Shown here one piece after another: positions 1-7,944 of a stretch of DNA of 64,000 nt. The stretch comes from Prauserella marina (lineage in GTDB: Bacteria > Actinomycetota > Actinomycetes > Mycobacteriales > Pseudonocardiaceae): positions 2,654,501 through 2,718,500 of the forward strand of contig NZ_CP016353.1 in the NCBI RefSeq assembly GCF_002240355.1, given 5' to 3'. The notes beneath the pieces were generated by a model that worked only from the letters and a program-made list of their open reading frames with translations, did not search any database and was not told where the DNA came from. Position numbers and translations under genes: made by a program. How positions within the stretch are numbered: the first letter of the stretch is position 1; each line of letters begins with the position of its first letter.

Positions 1-479
1 GCGAGGGCGGCGGCGACGGCGCTCTCGGCCCCGGATGGCGTGTCGTGGGTGACCTTCGCCTGGAGACGAGCGTGGTGGATCACGTCTGTGACGGTGGGCA
101 GCAGACCGATCGGGCCCGCCCGCATGGCGGCCCCGCTTTTGTCGCTGTGCGGGGATATCCGGCGAAGTAGCTCGTCGCCGTCGCCGACCGTGCGAATCAG
201 CTGGGCGAATCCGCGAGCATAACCGTCACGGGGATCGCGGCGGAACACCTCGACAAGGCGGTCTGCCACCTCGCGCCGGGTCCACGGCTGTCCGGAGATC
301 AGCAGTTCGGCGACCGCGAGGGATTGTTGCGTGTCATCGGTGTAGTTGCCTGGCCGCACCCCGTCGTGCCTGGGGTGTCGCACATAGCCGGTCAGCGTGT
401 TGTCCGTCGCGACCGCATCGGCGGCGACGTATTCGAAACCGGCGCCGTATGCGTCGCCGACCGCGAGTTCGACCAGCAC
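1..479 (-). CDS. ADP-ribosylglycohydrolase family protein (C-terminus cut by window edge)
   Basis: The reverse strand encodes an N-terminal segment reading VLVELAVGDAYGAGFE and then GNYTDDTQQSLAVAELL. The Thr-Asp-Asp set is the metal-binding signature of the DraG/ARH family, which removes ADP-ribose from proteins or small molecules using two Mg or Mn ions. The last visible part, VTHDTPSGAESAVAAL, fits the family's conserved second helix bundle. I chose the GTG at 479 because AGGAAAGG lies about 8 nt upstream and the same frame is closed by a stop shortly before it. It starts 48 bp after the sigma-factor gene on the same strand and may be cotranscribed. The target is unknown. Confidence 0.85.
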   Translation of the reverse strand, partial: MLVELAVGDAYGAGFEYVAADAVATDNTLTGYVRHPRHDGVRPGNYTDDTQQSLAVAELLISGQPWTRREVADRLVEVFRRDPRDGYARGFAQLIRTVGDGDELLRRISPHSDKSGAAMRAGPIGLLPTVTDVIHHARLQAKVTHDTPSGAESAVAAAL

Positions 480-527
480 CGCGTCCGCCTTTCCTCGATG
501 GTGCTTCCATCGTCTCAGCGTGGCGGG

Positions 528-1388
528 CTACCGGATGCGGGGCCCAGGAGCATCTCGCACGACGACCTTGCGGAGTTTGCCGAGCGCGCGATGCTGCGCG
601 ACCCGTACCGCGCCCGGCGTCATGCTCAGTGCCTTGGCCGTCTCGTCACCCGACATGCCGACGAGAAGCCGGAAGATGAGCACGTCGCGTTCTTTCGGAC
701 TCACTCTGTGCAGCAATTGGTCGACATAGCCACTCAGTTCCCGGTCGAGGCACCGCTGAACGGGATCGGCGCCCGCTTCCTCGGGGTCCACCGAACCAGG
801 CAGGGCGTCCAGTGACGTCTCCCTGCGGGAGATTTCTCTCCGGTAGTGGTCGACGACCTTGTTCGCGGCGATGCGGTAGGCGAAGGCGCGGAAGGAACCC
901 GTGCTTCGCGCCTGATAGTGGGGGAGTGCGAGGAAGATGCCGAGGCAGGCGTCCTGCGCGACGTCGTCCGCCGTGCCGAAATTACCGCTGCCTCTGCCGA
1001 TCCGGGCGCGGCAGTACCGCACGATGATGGGCCTAAGGTGACACAGGAGCTGTTCGGTCGCGTCGCGGTCGCCGGTCACCGCGGCGGCCGCGAGTTCGTC
1101 GAGACGGTCGCGGTCGGCGTTGCCCTGGTCGCTGAGCACAGTCGCGTTCAGACGGTGCCGGGTGATGGCCTCGGGTCGGTAGCGGAGCCTGCTCGGGGCT
1201 TCGGGGTGCCTTCCATCCGTCACTTCCTCGTGCCAACGCGGGATCAGCGCATTCGTCCGAAGCGGGCACGCGCTGTGTCCGGCAACCTTATTGCCGCGGC
1301 GCGGGCCGATGGTCGCGTTCGCGTAACGAGAAGAGATCATCGCAGAGAAGTCAACGATTTCCCCGCATGGCAACGACTTGCTCAACAA
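528..1388 (-). CDS. shbA: RNA polymerase sigma factor, ShbA/SigD-like (ECF-sized sigma-70)
   Basis: The protein carries sigma region 2 (about residues 140-180, with DDVAQDACLGIFLALP and FAYRIAANKVVDHYRR) and region 4 (about 226-275, SPKERDVLIFRLL...GAVRVAQHRALGKLRK). The sequence RPIIVRYCRARIG just before region 2 is typical of the actinobacterial ShbA/SigD group, which in Streptomyces drives expression of the principal sigma factor. The longest frame gives 286 residues, longer than the usual ~190, so the real start is probably an internal GTG (1223 or 1139). No ribosome binding site settles it. The ADP-ribosylglycohydrolase follows on the same strand. Confidence 0.8.
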   Translation of the reverse strand: MLSKSLPCGEIVDFSAMISSRYANATIGPRRGNKVAGHSACPLRTNALIPRWHEEVTDGRHPEAPSRLRYRPEAITRHRLNATVLSDQGNADRDRLDELAAAAVTGDRDATEQLLCHLRPIIVRYCRARIGRGSGNFGTADDVAQDACLGIFLALPHYQARSTGSFRAFAYRIAANKVVDHYRREISRRETSLDALPGSVDPEEAGADPVQRCLDRELSGYVDQLLHRVSPKERDVLIFRLLVGMSGDETAKALSMTPGAVRVAQHRALGKLRKVVVRDAPGPRIR

Positions 1389-1431
1389 GTCACGTGCGGC
1401 CTTCGCGGTATGTCAAGGAATTCGCGGTCGG

Positions 1432-1872
1432 TCAGGCTCCGGAATCGCTGGACAGGATGTCGAGGGCGCGCAGGAACACCGTCCGTTCCTCGGCGGTGAG
1501 ACGGGACAGCAGGTGCTCTTCCTTGCGCTGGATGTCGTTTTGCGCGGCGGTGCGCACCCGGGCCCCCTCGGGTGTGAGTGAAAGAAGATTGGCTCTGCGG
1601 TCGGCGGGATCGGCGTGCCGCTCGATGAGCCCCTGTTGCTGTAGCCCGTCGAGCACCCGGATCAGGCGAGTCTTGTCGGCGCCGATCGATTCCGCGAGCG
1701 CCGCCTGCGTGCGCATGGGTTGTTCATCGAGGGCGGTCAGCACCGCGTAACCCCACATGGTCAGGTCGTGTTCGCGCAGGACGGGCAGCTCGGCGGCGAT
1801 GAGTGACCGGCCCAGCGGTCCGATCATCGCCGCGAGGTCCTTGCGTGCTGGGGTCGTTTCGTGCTGGGCCAT
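1432..1872 (-). CDS. MarR family transcriptional regulator
   Basis: This 146-residue protein has the winged-helix layout of MarR: LTMWGYAVLTALDEQPMRTQAALAESIGADKTRLIRVLDGLQQQGLI, then the wing RHADPADRRANLLSLTPEGARV. I chose the ATG at 1872 because it gives the standard MarR length; the frame stays open further upstream. It diverges from the DinB-like gene at 1927. The 54-bp gap holds an 11-bp perfect inverted repeat, the likely operator for autoregulation and control of the neighbour. The ligand is unknown. Confidence 0.88.
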   Translation of the reverse strand: MAQHETTPARKDLAAMIGPLGRSLIAAELPVLREHDLTMWGYAVLTALDEQPMRTQAALAESIGADKTRLIRVLDGLQQQGLIERHADPADRRANLLSLTPEGARVRTAAQNDIQRKEEHLLSRLTAEERTVFLRALDILSSDSGA

Positions 1873-1902
1873 GAATCGAAGGATAAGTTCTTGACTCAAC
1901 GA

Positions 1903-1933
1903 TAAGCATGTGCACATCATGGGCACATGCTTA
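1903..1933. promoter_or_regulatory. Probable MarR operator, perfect 11-bp inverted repeat
   Basis: TAAGCATGTGC (1903-1913) is matched exactly in inverted form by GCACATGCTTA (1923-1933), with a 9-bp spacer and half-site centres 20 bp apart. This spacing suits two successive major grooves on one face. The right arm covers the ATG start of the gene at 1927. The site lies between that gene and the divergent MarR gene. Confidence 0.75.
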
Positions 1934-2607
1934 CTAATCTCCCTGACAATCTTCCCGAACTCGACGCGGGCGCCGTGCGGGCCGGCCTCGACGTGGTCGC
2001 GCGGGTCACCTCCGCTGACCTGCGATTGCCGACCCCGTGTGCCGAGTGGTCGCTCGGCGACCTGCTCGCCCACATGACGGCGCAGCACCACGGCTTCGCC
2101 GCCGCGGCCGAAGGCGAGGGAGCCGACCCCTCCGCGTGGCGCCTCCGCCCGCTCGGCGACGACCCCGTCAGCGACTACCTCACCTCGGCGAACAAGGTGC
2201 TCGCCGCCTTCGCCCGGCCGGGCGTGCTGGAACGTCCGTTCGCGCTACCCGAGATCCATCCGGACACCGTGCCGGGCAGGCTGGCGGTGAGCTTCCATTT
2301 CGTCGACTATGTCGTGCACGGCTGGGACGTCGCGGTCAGCCTCGGCCTGCCTTTCGACCCCGGCGCGAACGAGGCGGAAGCCGCGTTGCGGATTGCCCTC
2401 CAGGTTCCCGGTGGCGACAGCAGGCTTGAGCCGGGTGCGGCGTTCGGTCCCGTGGTTCCCGCCCAGGCCGAGGCGTCCACTATGGACCGGGTGCTGGCCG
2501 CGCTCGGCCGGTCACCACAGTGGACTCCCGCTACGGCCGGCCGGGCCGGCGCCGAGGGCTCGTGGAGTTCTCGCCCGCGCCGTCGAGTTCCGCACTCGGG
2601 CCGGTGA
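1927..2607 (+). CDS. TIGR03086 family metal-binding protein (mycothiol-dependent maleylpyruvate isomerase/DinB-like)
   Basis: The N-terminal part (PTPCAEWSLGDLLAHMTAQHHGFAAAAEG) and the later VSFHFVDYVVHGWDVAVSLGLP provide the histidines of the three-helix metal site in the DinB/MDMPI superfamily. These proteins often use mycothiol as thiol cofactor in actinomycetes. The family normally ends near SPQWTP. Here about 29 extra Arg/Ser/Gly-rich residues follow, read from the start of the 21-bp repeat array, so the C-terminus may be recently extended. The start codon sits inside the MarR palindrome and has no clear Shine-Dalgarno sequence. Detoxification under MarR control is inferred. Confidence 0.8.
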   Translation: MLTNLPDNLPELDAGAVRAGLDVVARVTSADLRLPTPCAEWSLGDLLAHMTAQHHGFAAAAEGEGADPSAWRLRPLGDDPVSDYLTSANKVLAAFARPGVLERPFALPEIHPDTVPGRLAVSFHFVDYVVHGWDVAVSLGLPFDPGANEAEAALRIALQVPGGDSRLEPGAAFGPVVPAQAEASTMDRVLAALGRSPQWTPATAGRAGAEGSWSSRPRRRVPHSGR

Positions 2608-2937
2608 GATCCGCGCCCAGGACGGTGAGATCCGCGCCTGGGACACCGAGTTCCGCGGTCCGGTCAGCGAGATCCGCGCAGGTGGTCCCGAGGCCGGTTC
2701 ACCTTCGGGCCGTCCGGCGCCACATGCCCGTTGGCGCCGCAGCGGATATCGCCGTCCTGGCCGGGCGGCGATCTCGGCGTCCCGAGTGCGGATCTCGGCC
2801 GCCCGAGCGGGGATCTCGCCGTTCCGGGTGCGGATCTCGGCCGCCCGAACGCGGATCTCGGCGTCCTGAGTGCGGATCTCGCCGGTCCCGACGCGGATGT
2901 CGCCGTTCTGGACGCGGGACTCACCCGGCCGCGCCGC
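2565..2937. repeat. Two opposed blocks of a 21-bp tandem repeat
   Basis: The left block has six units beginning GAGTTC or GAGATC at 2565, 2585, 2606, 2627, 2648 and 2669, spaced 20-21 bp. The right block has units containing GATCTC or variants at 2745, 2770, 2791, 2812, 2833, 2854, 2875, 2896 and 2917, all 21 bp apart except the first. The right block is the reverse complement of the left; one compared pair matches at 17 of 21 positions. RNA from either strand could fold into a long imperfect hairpin. The array overlaps the tail of the + gene ending at 2607 and precedes the convergent gene ending at 2984. Confidence 0.9.
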
Positions 2938-2983
2938 TCGCCCGCTGCCCGGCCGCGCCCGCTCGCCGGCACCAGCCTGCCCA

Positions 2984-3805
2984 TCAGTGACGGGACTTCC
3001 GGTACCTGTGCACGGCCAGCGGGACGAAGATCGCCAGCAGCAGGACCGGCCAGCAGATCGCCAGCAGAAACGGATGATCCGCCATCCAGGTCTGGCCCGT
3101 GCTCGCCGACGTACCGAACAGTTCCCTCGTCGCCGCGACCGTCGACGACATGGGATTGGCCTCGGCGACGACACCGAGCCAGCCGGGCATCAACGCGGGG
3201 GCCACGAAGGTGTTCGCGACCATCGCGAACGGGAGAACGAGCGGATAAAGCATGGCCGAGGAGTCGGGGGAGCGCAGCACGAGACCGATGTAGATGCCGA
3301 CCCACACCAGCGCGAACCGCAGCAGCAACAGCAGTCCGACGGCCGCGGCAGCTTCGAGGACACTGCCTTGCCACCGCCAGCCCACCAGGACGCCGCAACC
3401 CAGCAGGACCACGAGATCGGCACTCGCTCTCGTCATGTCGGAAAGGCTGCGCCCCACCAGTATCGCCGCCGACGAGATCGGCATCGCCATGAACCGGTCG
3501 GTGACACCACGTTCCCTGTCGGTGACGACGGCGCTGATGGTGATGACCAGGCCGAACACCATGGTCATGCCGAACAGTCCAGGAAGCAGGTAGTCGAGGT
3601 AGTCGCCGCCGCCAGGAACGGTCATCGCGCTGCCGAACACGTACCCGAACAGCAGGACCGAGATGAGCGGAAAGGCCAGACTGCCGAGCAGTTCCTCGGG
3701 AGAGCGCCACCAGTAGGTCAGGTTGCGCCGGGTCATCGTCGCGCTGTCGGCCAGCGCGGCGCGCAGCTTTTCGGTTCTGTTGCAGGGAATCACGATCGTC
3801 GTCAT
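2984..3805 (-). CDS. ABC-2 type transporter permease (DrrB-like)
   Basis: This 273-residue protein has six hydrophobic segments, including VLLFGYVFGSAMTVPGG, LLPGLFGMTMVFGLVITIS and a last segment near LLAICWPVLLLAIFVPLAV. This is the ABC-2 permease layout used for drug or lipid export. The motif VTDRERGVTDRFMAMPISS is characteristic of DrrB-type proteins. The ATG at 3805 overlaps the TGA of the ATPase gene by 4 nt, so translation is probably coupled. With the ATPase it should form a homodimeric exporter; the substrate is unknown. Confidence 0.9.
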   Translation of the reverse strand: MTTIVIPCNRTEKLRAALADSATMTRRNLTYWWRSPEELLGSLAFPLISVLLFGYVFGSAMTVPGGGDYLDYLLPGLFGMTMVFGLVITISAVVTDRERGVTDRFMAMPISSAAILVGRSLSDMTRASADLVVLLGCGVLVGWRWQGSVLEAAAAVGLLLLLRFALVWVGIYIGLVLRSPDSSAMLYPLVLPFAMVANTFVAPALMPGWLGVVAEANPMSSTVAATRELFGTSASTGQTWMADHPFLLAICWPVLLLAIFVPLAVHRYRKSRH

Positions 3806-4776
3806 GCGTTGTCCTTTCCGGTCAGGCGAACGAACACCTCGTCGAGCGTCGGGCGGCGCAGAGCGATGTCGCGCACCGCGACCTTCTCGTCGTCGAGCGC
3901 GCGGGCGATGCGGGCGAGCGTGGCCACCCTGTCGCGCGCCGGAACGCTGATCTTGCAGGCGTCGCGGGCGATGTCGGGTGCGCTGTCCGTGACACCGGCA
4001 AGCAGCAGGCTCACCCTGGTCAGGTCGCTCGATTCGCCGACGAGCACGTCGATGCGATCGCCCCGCAACGCGGACTTCAGCTCGTCGGGGGTTCCGCTGG
4101 TGATGACTCTGCCGTGGTCGATCACGCTGATCGAGTCGGCCAGATTGTCGGCCTCGTCGAGAAAATGGGTGGTCAGCACCACCGTGGTGCCGTTGGTGAC
4201 GAGGGTGCGGACCGCATGCCACACGTCCATCCGGTGGCCGGGGTCCATGCCGGTGGTCGGCTCGTCGAGAAAGAGCACGGGCGGCGCCATGATGAAGCTG
4301 ATCGCCAGGTCCAGTCGCCTGCGCATGCCGCCGGAATAGCCTTTCGGCTTGCGGTCGGCGGCATCGCCGAGGTCGAATTGTTCGAGCAGTTCGTTCGTCC
4401 TGCGCTTGGCGGCCGCGCGGCCGAAGCGGTAGAACCTCGCGAACATTTCGAGGTTTTCCCTGCCCGACAGCATGTCGTCGACGGCGGTTCGCTGTCCTGC
4501 GAGGCCGATGCGATAGCGGACCCCTGACGGATCGCCGCGCACGTCGTGGCCCGCGACTCGCGCGGTGCCGCCGTCTGGGCGCAGCAGGGTCGACAGGATG
4601 CGCACCACCGTGGACTTGCCTGCCCCGTTGGGGCCGAGCAGGCCATGCACGGTGCCCTCCCGCACTTCGAGGTCGACTCCGTCCAGTGCGCGGGTCGAGC
4701 CGAATCGCTTGGTGAGGCCCGTCGCGAGCACCGCGGGTTCCCCTCGATTGCCGGGCCGGGTCGATGTCTTCGTCAT
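3802..4776 (-). CDS. Daunorubicin resistance (DrrA)-type ABC transporter ATPase
   Basis: The 324-residue protein shows Walker A GPNGAGKST (about 48-56), the ABC signature YSGGM (147-151), Walker B LFLDEPTTGMDP (168-179) and the H-loop His at about 204. The C-terminal extension ending RRPTLDEVFVRLTG is the hallmark of DrrA/NodI exporters. It is the first gene of a two-gene operon with the permease and diverges from a TetR gene. The three palindromes in the shared promoter suggest repression by that TetR. It acts at the cytoplasmic face of the membrane. Confidence 0.93.
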   Translation of the reverse strand: MTKTSTRPGNRGEPAVLATGLTKRFGSTRALDGVDLEVREGTVHGLLGPNGAGKSTVVRILSTLLRPDGGTARVAGHDVRGDPSGVRYRIGLAGQRTAVDDMLSGRENLEMFARFYRFGRAAAKRRTNELLEQFDLGDAADRKPKGYSGGMRRRLDLAISFIMAPPVLFLDEPTTGMDPGHRMDVWHAVRTLVTNGTTVVLTTHFLDEADNLADSISVIDHGRVITSGTPDELKSALRGDRIDVLVGESSDLTRVSLLLAGVTDSAPDIARDACKISVPARDRVATLARIARALDDEKVAVRDIALRRPTLDEVFVRLTGKDNA

Positions 4777-4797
4777 CGCGCTCCTTCGGTTCGAACT

Positions 4798-4833
4798 AAG
4801 TATACTTCAATGTATATACGCGAAAGTATACTT
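4798..4833. promoter_or_regulatory. Triple palindromic TetR operator, 13-bp phased
   Basis: Three perfect palindromes lie in the divergent promoter: AAGTATACTT at 4798-4807, GTATATAC at 4812-4819 and AAGTATACTT again at 4824-4833. Their centres are 4802.5, 4815.5 and 4828.5, exactly 13 bp apart. Such AT-rich symmetry is striking in this GC-rich DNA. The TetR encoded at 4883 is the obvious candidate to bind here. Confidence 0.8.
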
Positions 4834-4882
4834 TTGCCAAGAGGGCTGCTCTCGCGTGGTTCCTGATCCGGAGTGAGCGACA

Positions 4883-5509
4883 ATGAAGGCGATGACGCAC
4901 GACGACAGCACGGACCGGACGACGCCGGTGGCTACTGAACGCGGTTCGGGCAGGCGGCTCGGTCGTGCCGAACGCCGCGAGCAGATCATCGACGCCGCGA
5001 CTCGCGCCTTCGCGGAGGCAGGGGGCTTCGCGCAGGCGGGGCTCGCCGATGTCGCGTCGGCTGCCGGTGTCACGCGGATGATCCTGTACCGGCACTTCGA
5101 TTCGAAGACCGAGCTGTACCGGGCCGCCATCGACAGGGCTGCCGAGCGTTTGCACGCGGCCGCCGTCGTCGACGGCGAGATGGACGACGAGAGCGTGGCG
5201 CGAGTGTTTCGCTGGGCCAGGTCCGAACCCGACGCGTTCCGCCTGCTGTTCCGGCACGCCGCGCGGGAACCGGAGTTCAGGGACGACATCGACGAACTCA
5301 AGGCCGCGATGATCGCGCGGGTGCGGCCCTATCTTGAGGAAACGATCACCGGCGAGCCATGGCAGGCATGGGCCGCCCAGTTTTCCACGCTCGTCATCAT
5401 CGAGGCGGTCATGGCGTGGCTGGACGCCGGCGCGCCGGGTGGCGACGACGCGATCCACCGCATTCTGCGCTCGGTCGACAGCGCCATCGAATCGATCGGT
5501 TCCGGCTGA
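4883..5509 (+). CDS. TetR family transcriptional regulator
   Basis: This 208-residue protein has a Basic-rich N-terminus (GSGRRLGRAERREQIIDAATRAFAEAG) and the TetR helix-turn-helix GLADVASAAGVTRMILYRHFDSKTELYRAA (about residues 53-82). A variable helical ligand-binding domain follows. A second possible ATG is three codons downstream. It is transcribed away from the DrrAB-type exporter and probably represses it and itself through the triple palindrome between them. The inducer is unknown, likely the exported compound. Confidence 0.9.
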   Translation: MKAMTHDDSTDRTTPVATERGSGRRLGRAERREQIIDAATRAFAEAGGFAQAGLADVASAAGVTRMILYRHFDSKTELYRAAIDRAAERLHAAAVVDGEMDDESVARVFRWARSEPDAFRLLFRHAAREPEFRDDIDELKAAMIARVRPYLEETITGEPWQAWAAQFSTLVIIEAVMAWLDAGAPGGDDAIHRILRSVDSAIESIGSG

Positions 5510-5530
5510 ATCGTCGCGCTCGCTTGACCT

Positions 5531-5544
5531 TGACACCGGTGTCA
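5531..5544. promoter_or_regulatory. Perfect 14-bp palindrome in the promoter of the NAD(P)H oxidoreductase
   Basis: TGACACCGGTGTCA is a perfect palindrome. It sits between a TTGACC box (5524-5529) and a TAGCGT box (5550-5555), which are 20 bp apart. Over-long spacers with a central palindrome are typical of MerR-type activator promoters. The regulator is not identified; no MerR gene is adjacent. Confidence 0.6.
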
Positions 5545-5561
5545 GGCCATAGCGTGAGCGC

Positions 5562-6209
5562 ATGAACGAGCCAACGATCACCGGACCGAAGATCCTCGCC
5601 GTCGTCGCGCACCCCGACCGGCAGTCGCTGACCTGGAAGATCACCGAGCGCGTTGGTTCGGCGATCACCGAAGCCGGTGGCCGGTTCTCGACGCTCGACC
5701 TGTATGCCGACGACTTCTCCCCGGCCTACGACAACGTCGACAGGCAACACTTCCGCGCGGCGGAGGGGCTTCCCGGCGACGTCGTGGCGCATCAGGCCCT
5801 CATCGACGAAGCGGACGCGCTGGTGGTGATCTTCCCGGTGTTCTGGTGGTCGATGCCCGGCGTGCTCAAAGGATGGTTCGACAGGGTTTTCGCGCGGGAC
5901 TGGGCCTACGACATCGCCGAGGACGGTTCCGATCACGGCAGGCTCGGCGACAGGTCGATGCACTCGATCGCCATCGCGGGCGCGGGGCAAGGCGTCTACG
6001 AGCGGCACGGCTATCGCGACGCGCTGCACGCGCAGCTCACGCACGGCATCTTCGAGTACTGCGGAGTGCGCGATCCGGGCTCGCACCTGATCTTCGGATC
6101 CGAGAATCCCGACAAGATCGATGAGCACTTCGCACAGGCGGGCTTGATCGGTGAGGAGCTGGTGGCAGCCGCGAACCTCGCCAGGACGGCGGTCGCCGCG
6201 ACGACGTGA
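5562..6209 (+). CDS. NAD(P)H oxidoreductase, flavodoxin-like fold (NQO/MdaB type)
   Basis: The 215-residue protein starts with KILAVVAHPDRQSLTWKI, the FMN/FAD phosphate loop of the flavodoxin_2 family. It contains DALVVIFPVFWWSMPGVLKGWFDRVF (about residues 86-111), the family's most conserved block. Relatives reduce quinones or electrophiles by two electrons using NAD(P)H, which suggests a protective redox role in the cytoplasm. It follows the TetR gene by 52 bp but has its own promoter with a perfect 14-bp palindrome, so it is probably separately regulated. Confidence 0.88.
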   Translation: MNEPTITGPKILAVVAHPDRQSLTWKITERVGSAITEAGGRFSTLDLYADDFSPAYDNVDRQHFRAAEGLPGDVVAHQALIDEADALVVIFPVFWWSMPGVLKGWFDRVFARDWAYDIAEDGSDHGRLGDRSMHSIAIAGAGQGVYERHGYRDALHAQLTHGIFEYCGVRDPGSHLIFGSENPDKIDEHFAQAGLIGEELVAAANLARTAVAATT

Positions 6210-6312
6210 ACGCTCTTACGGCAGGCGATGGTCGTGCCCCGAACCGGGTACGGGTTTGGGGGCATGACTATTCTGTACGCCCTTCCGGCCACGGCGAGCG
6301 AGGAACGTGCAC

Positions 6313-7236
6313 ATGGGCCCAGACACGGCCGAACTCAAGGAAATCGTCGACGGGGTGTACGCGTACGTGCAGCCGGACGGAACCTGGTGGGTCAACAACG
6401 CGGGTGTCGTCACCGGGGAAGGCGGCACGCTGGTGGTCGACACGTGTGCCACCGCGCGCCGCACTCGCCGGTTTCTCGGTCTCGCGGCGGACGTCACGGG
6501 GGACGCTGCACCGCGCTGGGCGGTGAACACGCATCAGCACGGTGATCATGCCTATGGCAACTCATTGCTCCCCGCCTCGACGGTGCTGATCGGGCACGAG
6601 GCCATGCGCGCCGCCCTCGCGGTCGACCCGCTGATCGACGCGTGCCCGCCGGTGTGGTCGCCGGTGCCGGATTGGGGCCAGGTGACCAGGAGACTGCCCG
6701 ATGTCGTCATGCGTTCGGACCTCGTGCTGTACACGGGAGGACGGCGATTGGAACTGCGGCACCCCGGGTACGAGGCGCACACGCCGGGCGACGTGATCGT
6801 GTGGTTGCCGGAGGAGAAAGTCCTCTTCGCCGGCGATCTCGTGTTCAACGGGCTGACGCCGATGATGGGTATGGGTTCGTGCGCGGGTGGCCTGCGCGCG
6901 CTCGCCTGGCTGGAATCGCTGCGCCCGGATCACGTCATTCCCGGTCATGGCCCCGTTTTCGGCGGCGCCGACGTCGAGGAACTGTTCGGCACGATCGCGG
7001 CCTACTACCGGCTTGTTCTGGAGACGGCCGAGGCGGGACGGCGGGACGGCCTGAGTCCGCTCGATGCCGCACGGCGGTGCGATCTTGGTGAGTTCGCGGC
7101 GTGGCCCGACAGCGAGCGTCTCGTACTGAACCTGCATCGCGAGTACGCCCTGGCCGAGGGAAAGGGCCCGGACTTGGCGGCGGCGCTCGCCGACGCGGTG
7201 GCCTACAACGGCGGCCCGATGCGTACCTCGGTGTGA
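6313..7236 (+). CDS. MBL-fold metallo-hydrolase
   Basis: This 307-residue protein carries the metallo-beta-lactamase motif HQHGDH (residues 74-79), which binds two zinc or iron ions. Further ligand regions are FAGDLVFNGLTPMM and the His in HVIPGHGPV. The C-terminal helical part (FGTIAAYYRLVLETAEAGRRDG) is common in polyketide cyclase-like or quinolone-degrading MBL proteins, but the substrate is unknown. I chose the ATG at 6313 because AGGA lies 8 nt upstream; a GTG two codons earlier is also open. Confidence 0.87.
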   Translation: MGPDTAELKEIVDGVYAYVQPDGTWWVNNAGVVTGEGGTLVVDTCATARRTRRFLGLAADVTGDAAPRWAVNTHQHGDHAYGNSLLPASTVLIGHEAMRAALAVDPLIDACPPVWSPVPDWGQVTRRLPDVVMRSDLVLYTGGRRLELRHPGYEAHTPGDVIVWLPEEKVLFAGDLVFNGLTPMMGMGSCAGGLRALAWLESLRPDHVIPGHGPVFGGADVEELFGTIAAYYRLVLETAEAGRRDGLSPLDAARRCDLGEFAAWPDSERLVLNLHREYALAEGKGPDLAAALADAVAYNGGPMRTSV

Positions 7237-7332
7237 CCCGGCACGGGCGCGTGTTCTGTCCCGGAATGAGATCCGCCGGGGAGCCCAGGGTTCCCGTGAC
7301 GCGGGCGCGCGGGGCTCCGCCGGTGAATCCGG

Positions 7333-7548
7333 TCAGGTCAGGTCTTTGAGGCGTTCCAGGACGTTGGCCGGTACGAAGACCCCGTCCTCGTCGTCGGCGA
7401 GCTGTCGTAGCTGGGACCTGGTTGCCGGGTCGAGCTTCACTCCTTGAACTACGTAGCCTCCCTCGGTCCGGTACAGGGCTGGGCAACCGCCGCCGTCGCC
7501 GCTGCCATCTCCGCTGGCGGCGTCCTTCCAGAGGAACGTCAGTTCCAT
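7333..7548 (-). CDS. Small conserved actinobacterial protein of unknown function
   Basis: This 71-residue acidic protein (MELTFLWKDAASGDGSGDGG...CPALYRTEGGYVVQG) ends with LRQLADDEDGVFVPANVLERLKDL. Similar short proteins are widespread next to helix-turn-helix regulators in actinomycetes; that is a recollection of the family, not a search result. Here no such partner is recognisable upstream. The frame is open further upstream, but this Met has AAAGGG about 6 nt before it and matches the usual length. Its end faces the MBL gene. Confidence 0.65.
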   Translation of the reverse strand: MELTFLWKDAASGDGSGDGGGCPALYRTEGGYVVQGVKLDPATRSQLRQLADDEDGVFVPANVLERLKDLT

Positions 7549-7944
7549 GTCAGGCCCTTTCTGGGGCCGATCCCTTGTGTCACGGATGATCCAACGTGGC
7601 ATCACCGAGAGGATCTTGGCAATGGCTCGCGACGGCTTTCGCCCGAACAGCCTTATCGTGGCGGGGGATCGACTGCGCAGCGTCAACAGCGTCGCGGGTC
7701 TCCCTTGTCGTCCTTGAAACTCTGGAAGTCCAATGTGGACTTGGTCATGCCGGGTTCCGGGCTGCCGGTACGGGGGCGCCCGTGCGCGAGGTTCGCTCGC
7801 GCGGAGTAGCCGTCATCCGGCCGGTGGCCTCGGCCACAATGCTCGCCGCGCGCGGCGAGAGCGCTTGACAGGCCGGGGTGCGTCACGCGTATCGCCCACT
7901 GGGATCGAGGTATTTACTATTGGTTTACTTTTCGGGTGAGCTGT
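7549..7944. other. Intergenic region without a convincing gene
   Basis: This stretch lies between the small protein gene and the Mn riboswitch. Short frames exist on both strands, including a 21-codon reverse frame starting near 7749 (MTKSTLDFQSFKDDKGDPRR), but none has good ribosome binding or family resemblance. The distal part must contain the promoter for the riboswitch-terC transcript. Confidence 0.4.

Noticed and set aside
2870-4339. A 489-codon + strand frame across the ABC exporter genes
   Set aside because: It begins in the 21-bp repeat and runs antisense to the permease and ATPase with low-complexity Arg/His/Gln content.
7683-7886. A 67-codon - strand frame upstream of the small 71-residue protein
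   Set aside because: No ribosome binding site and no recognisable family.
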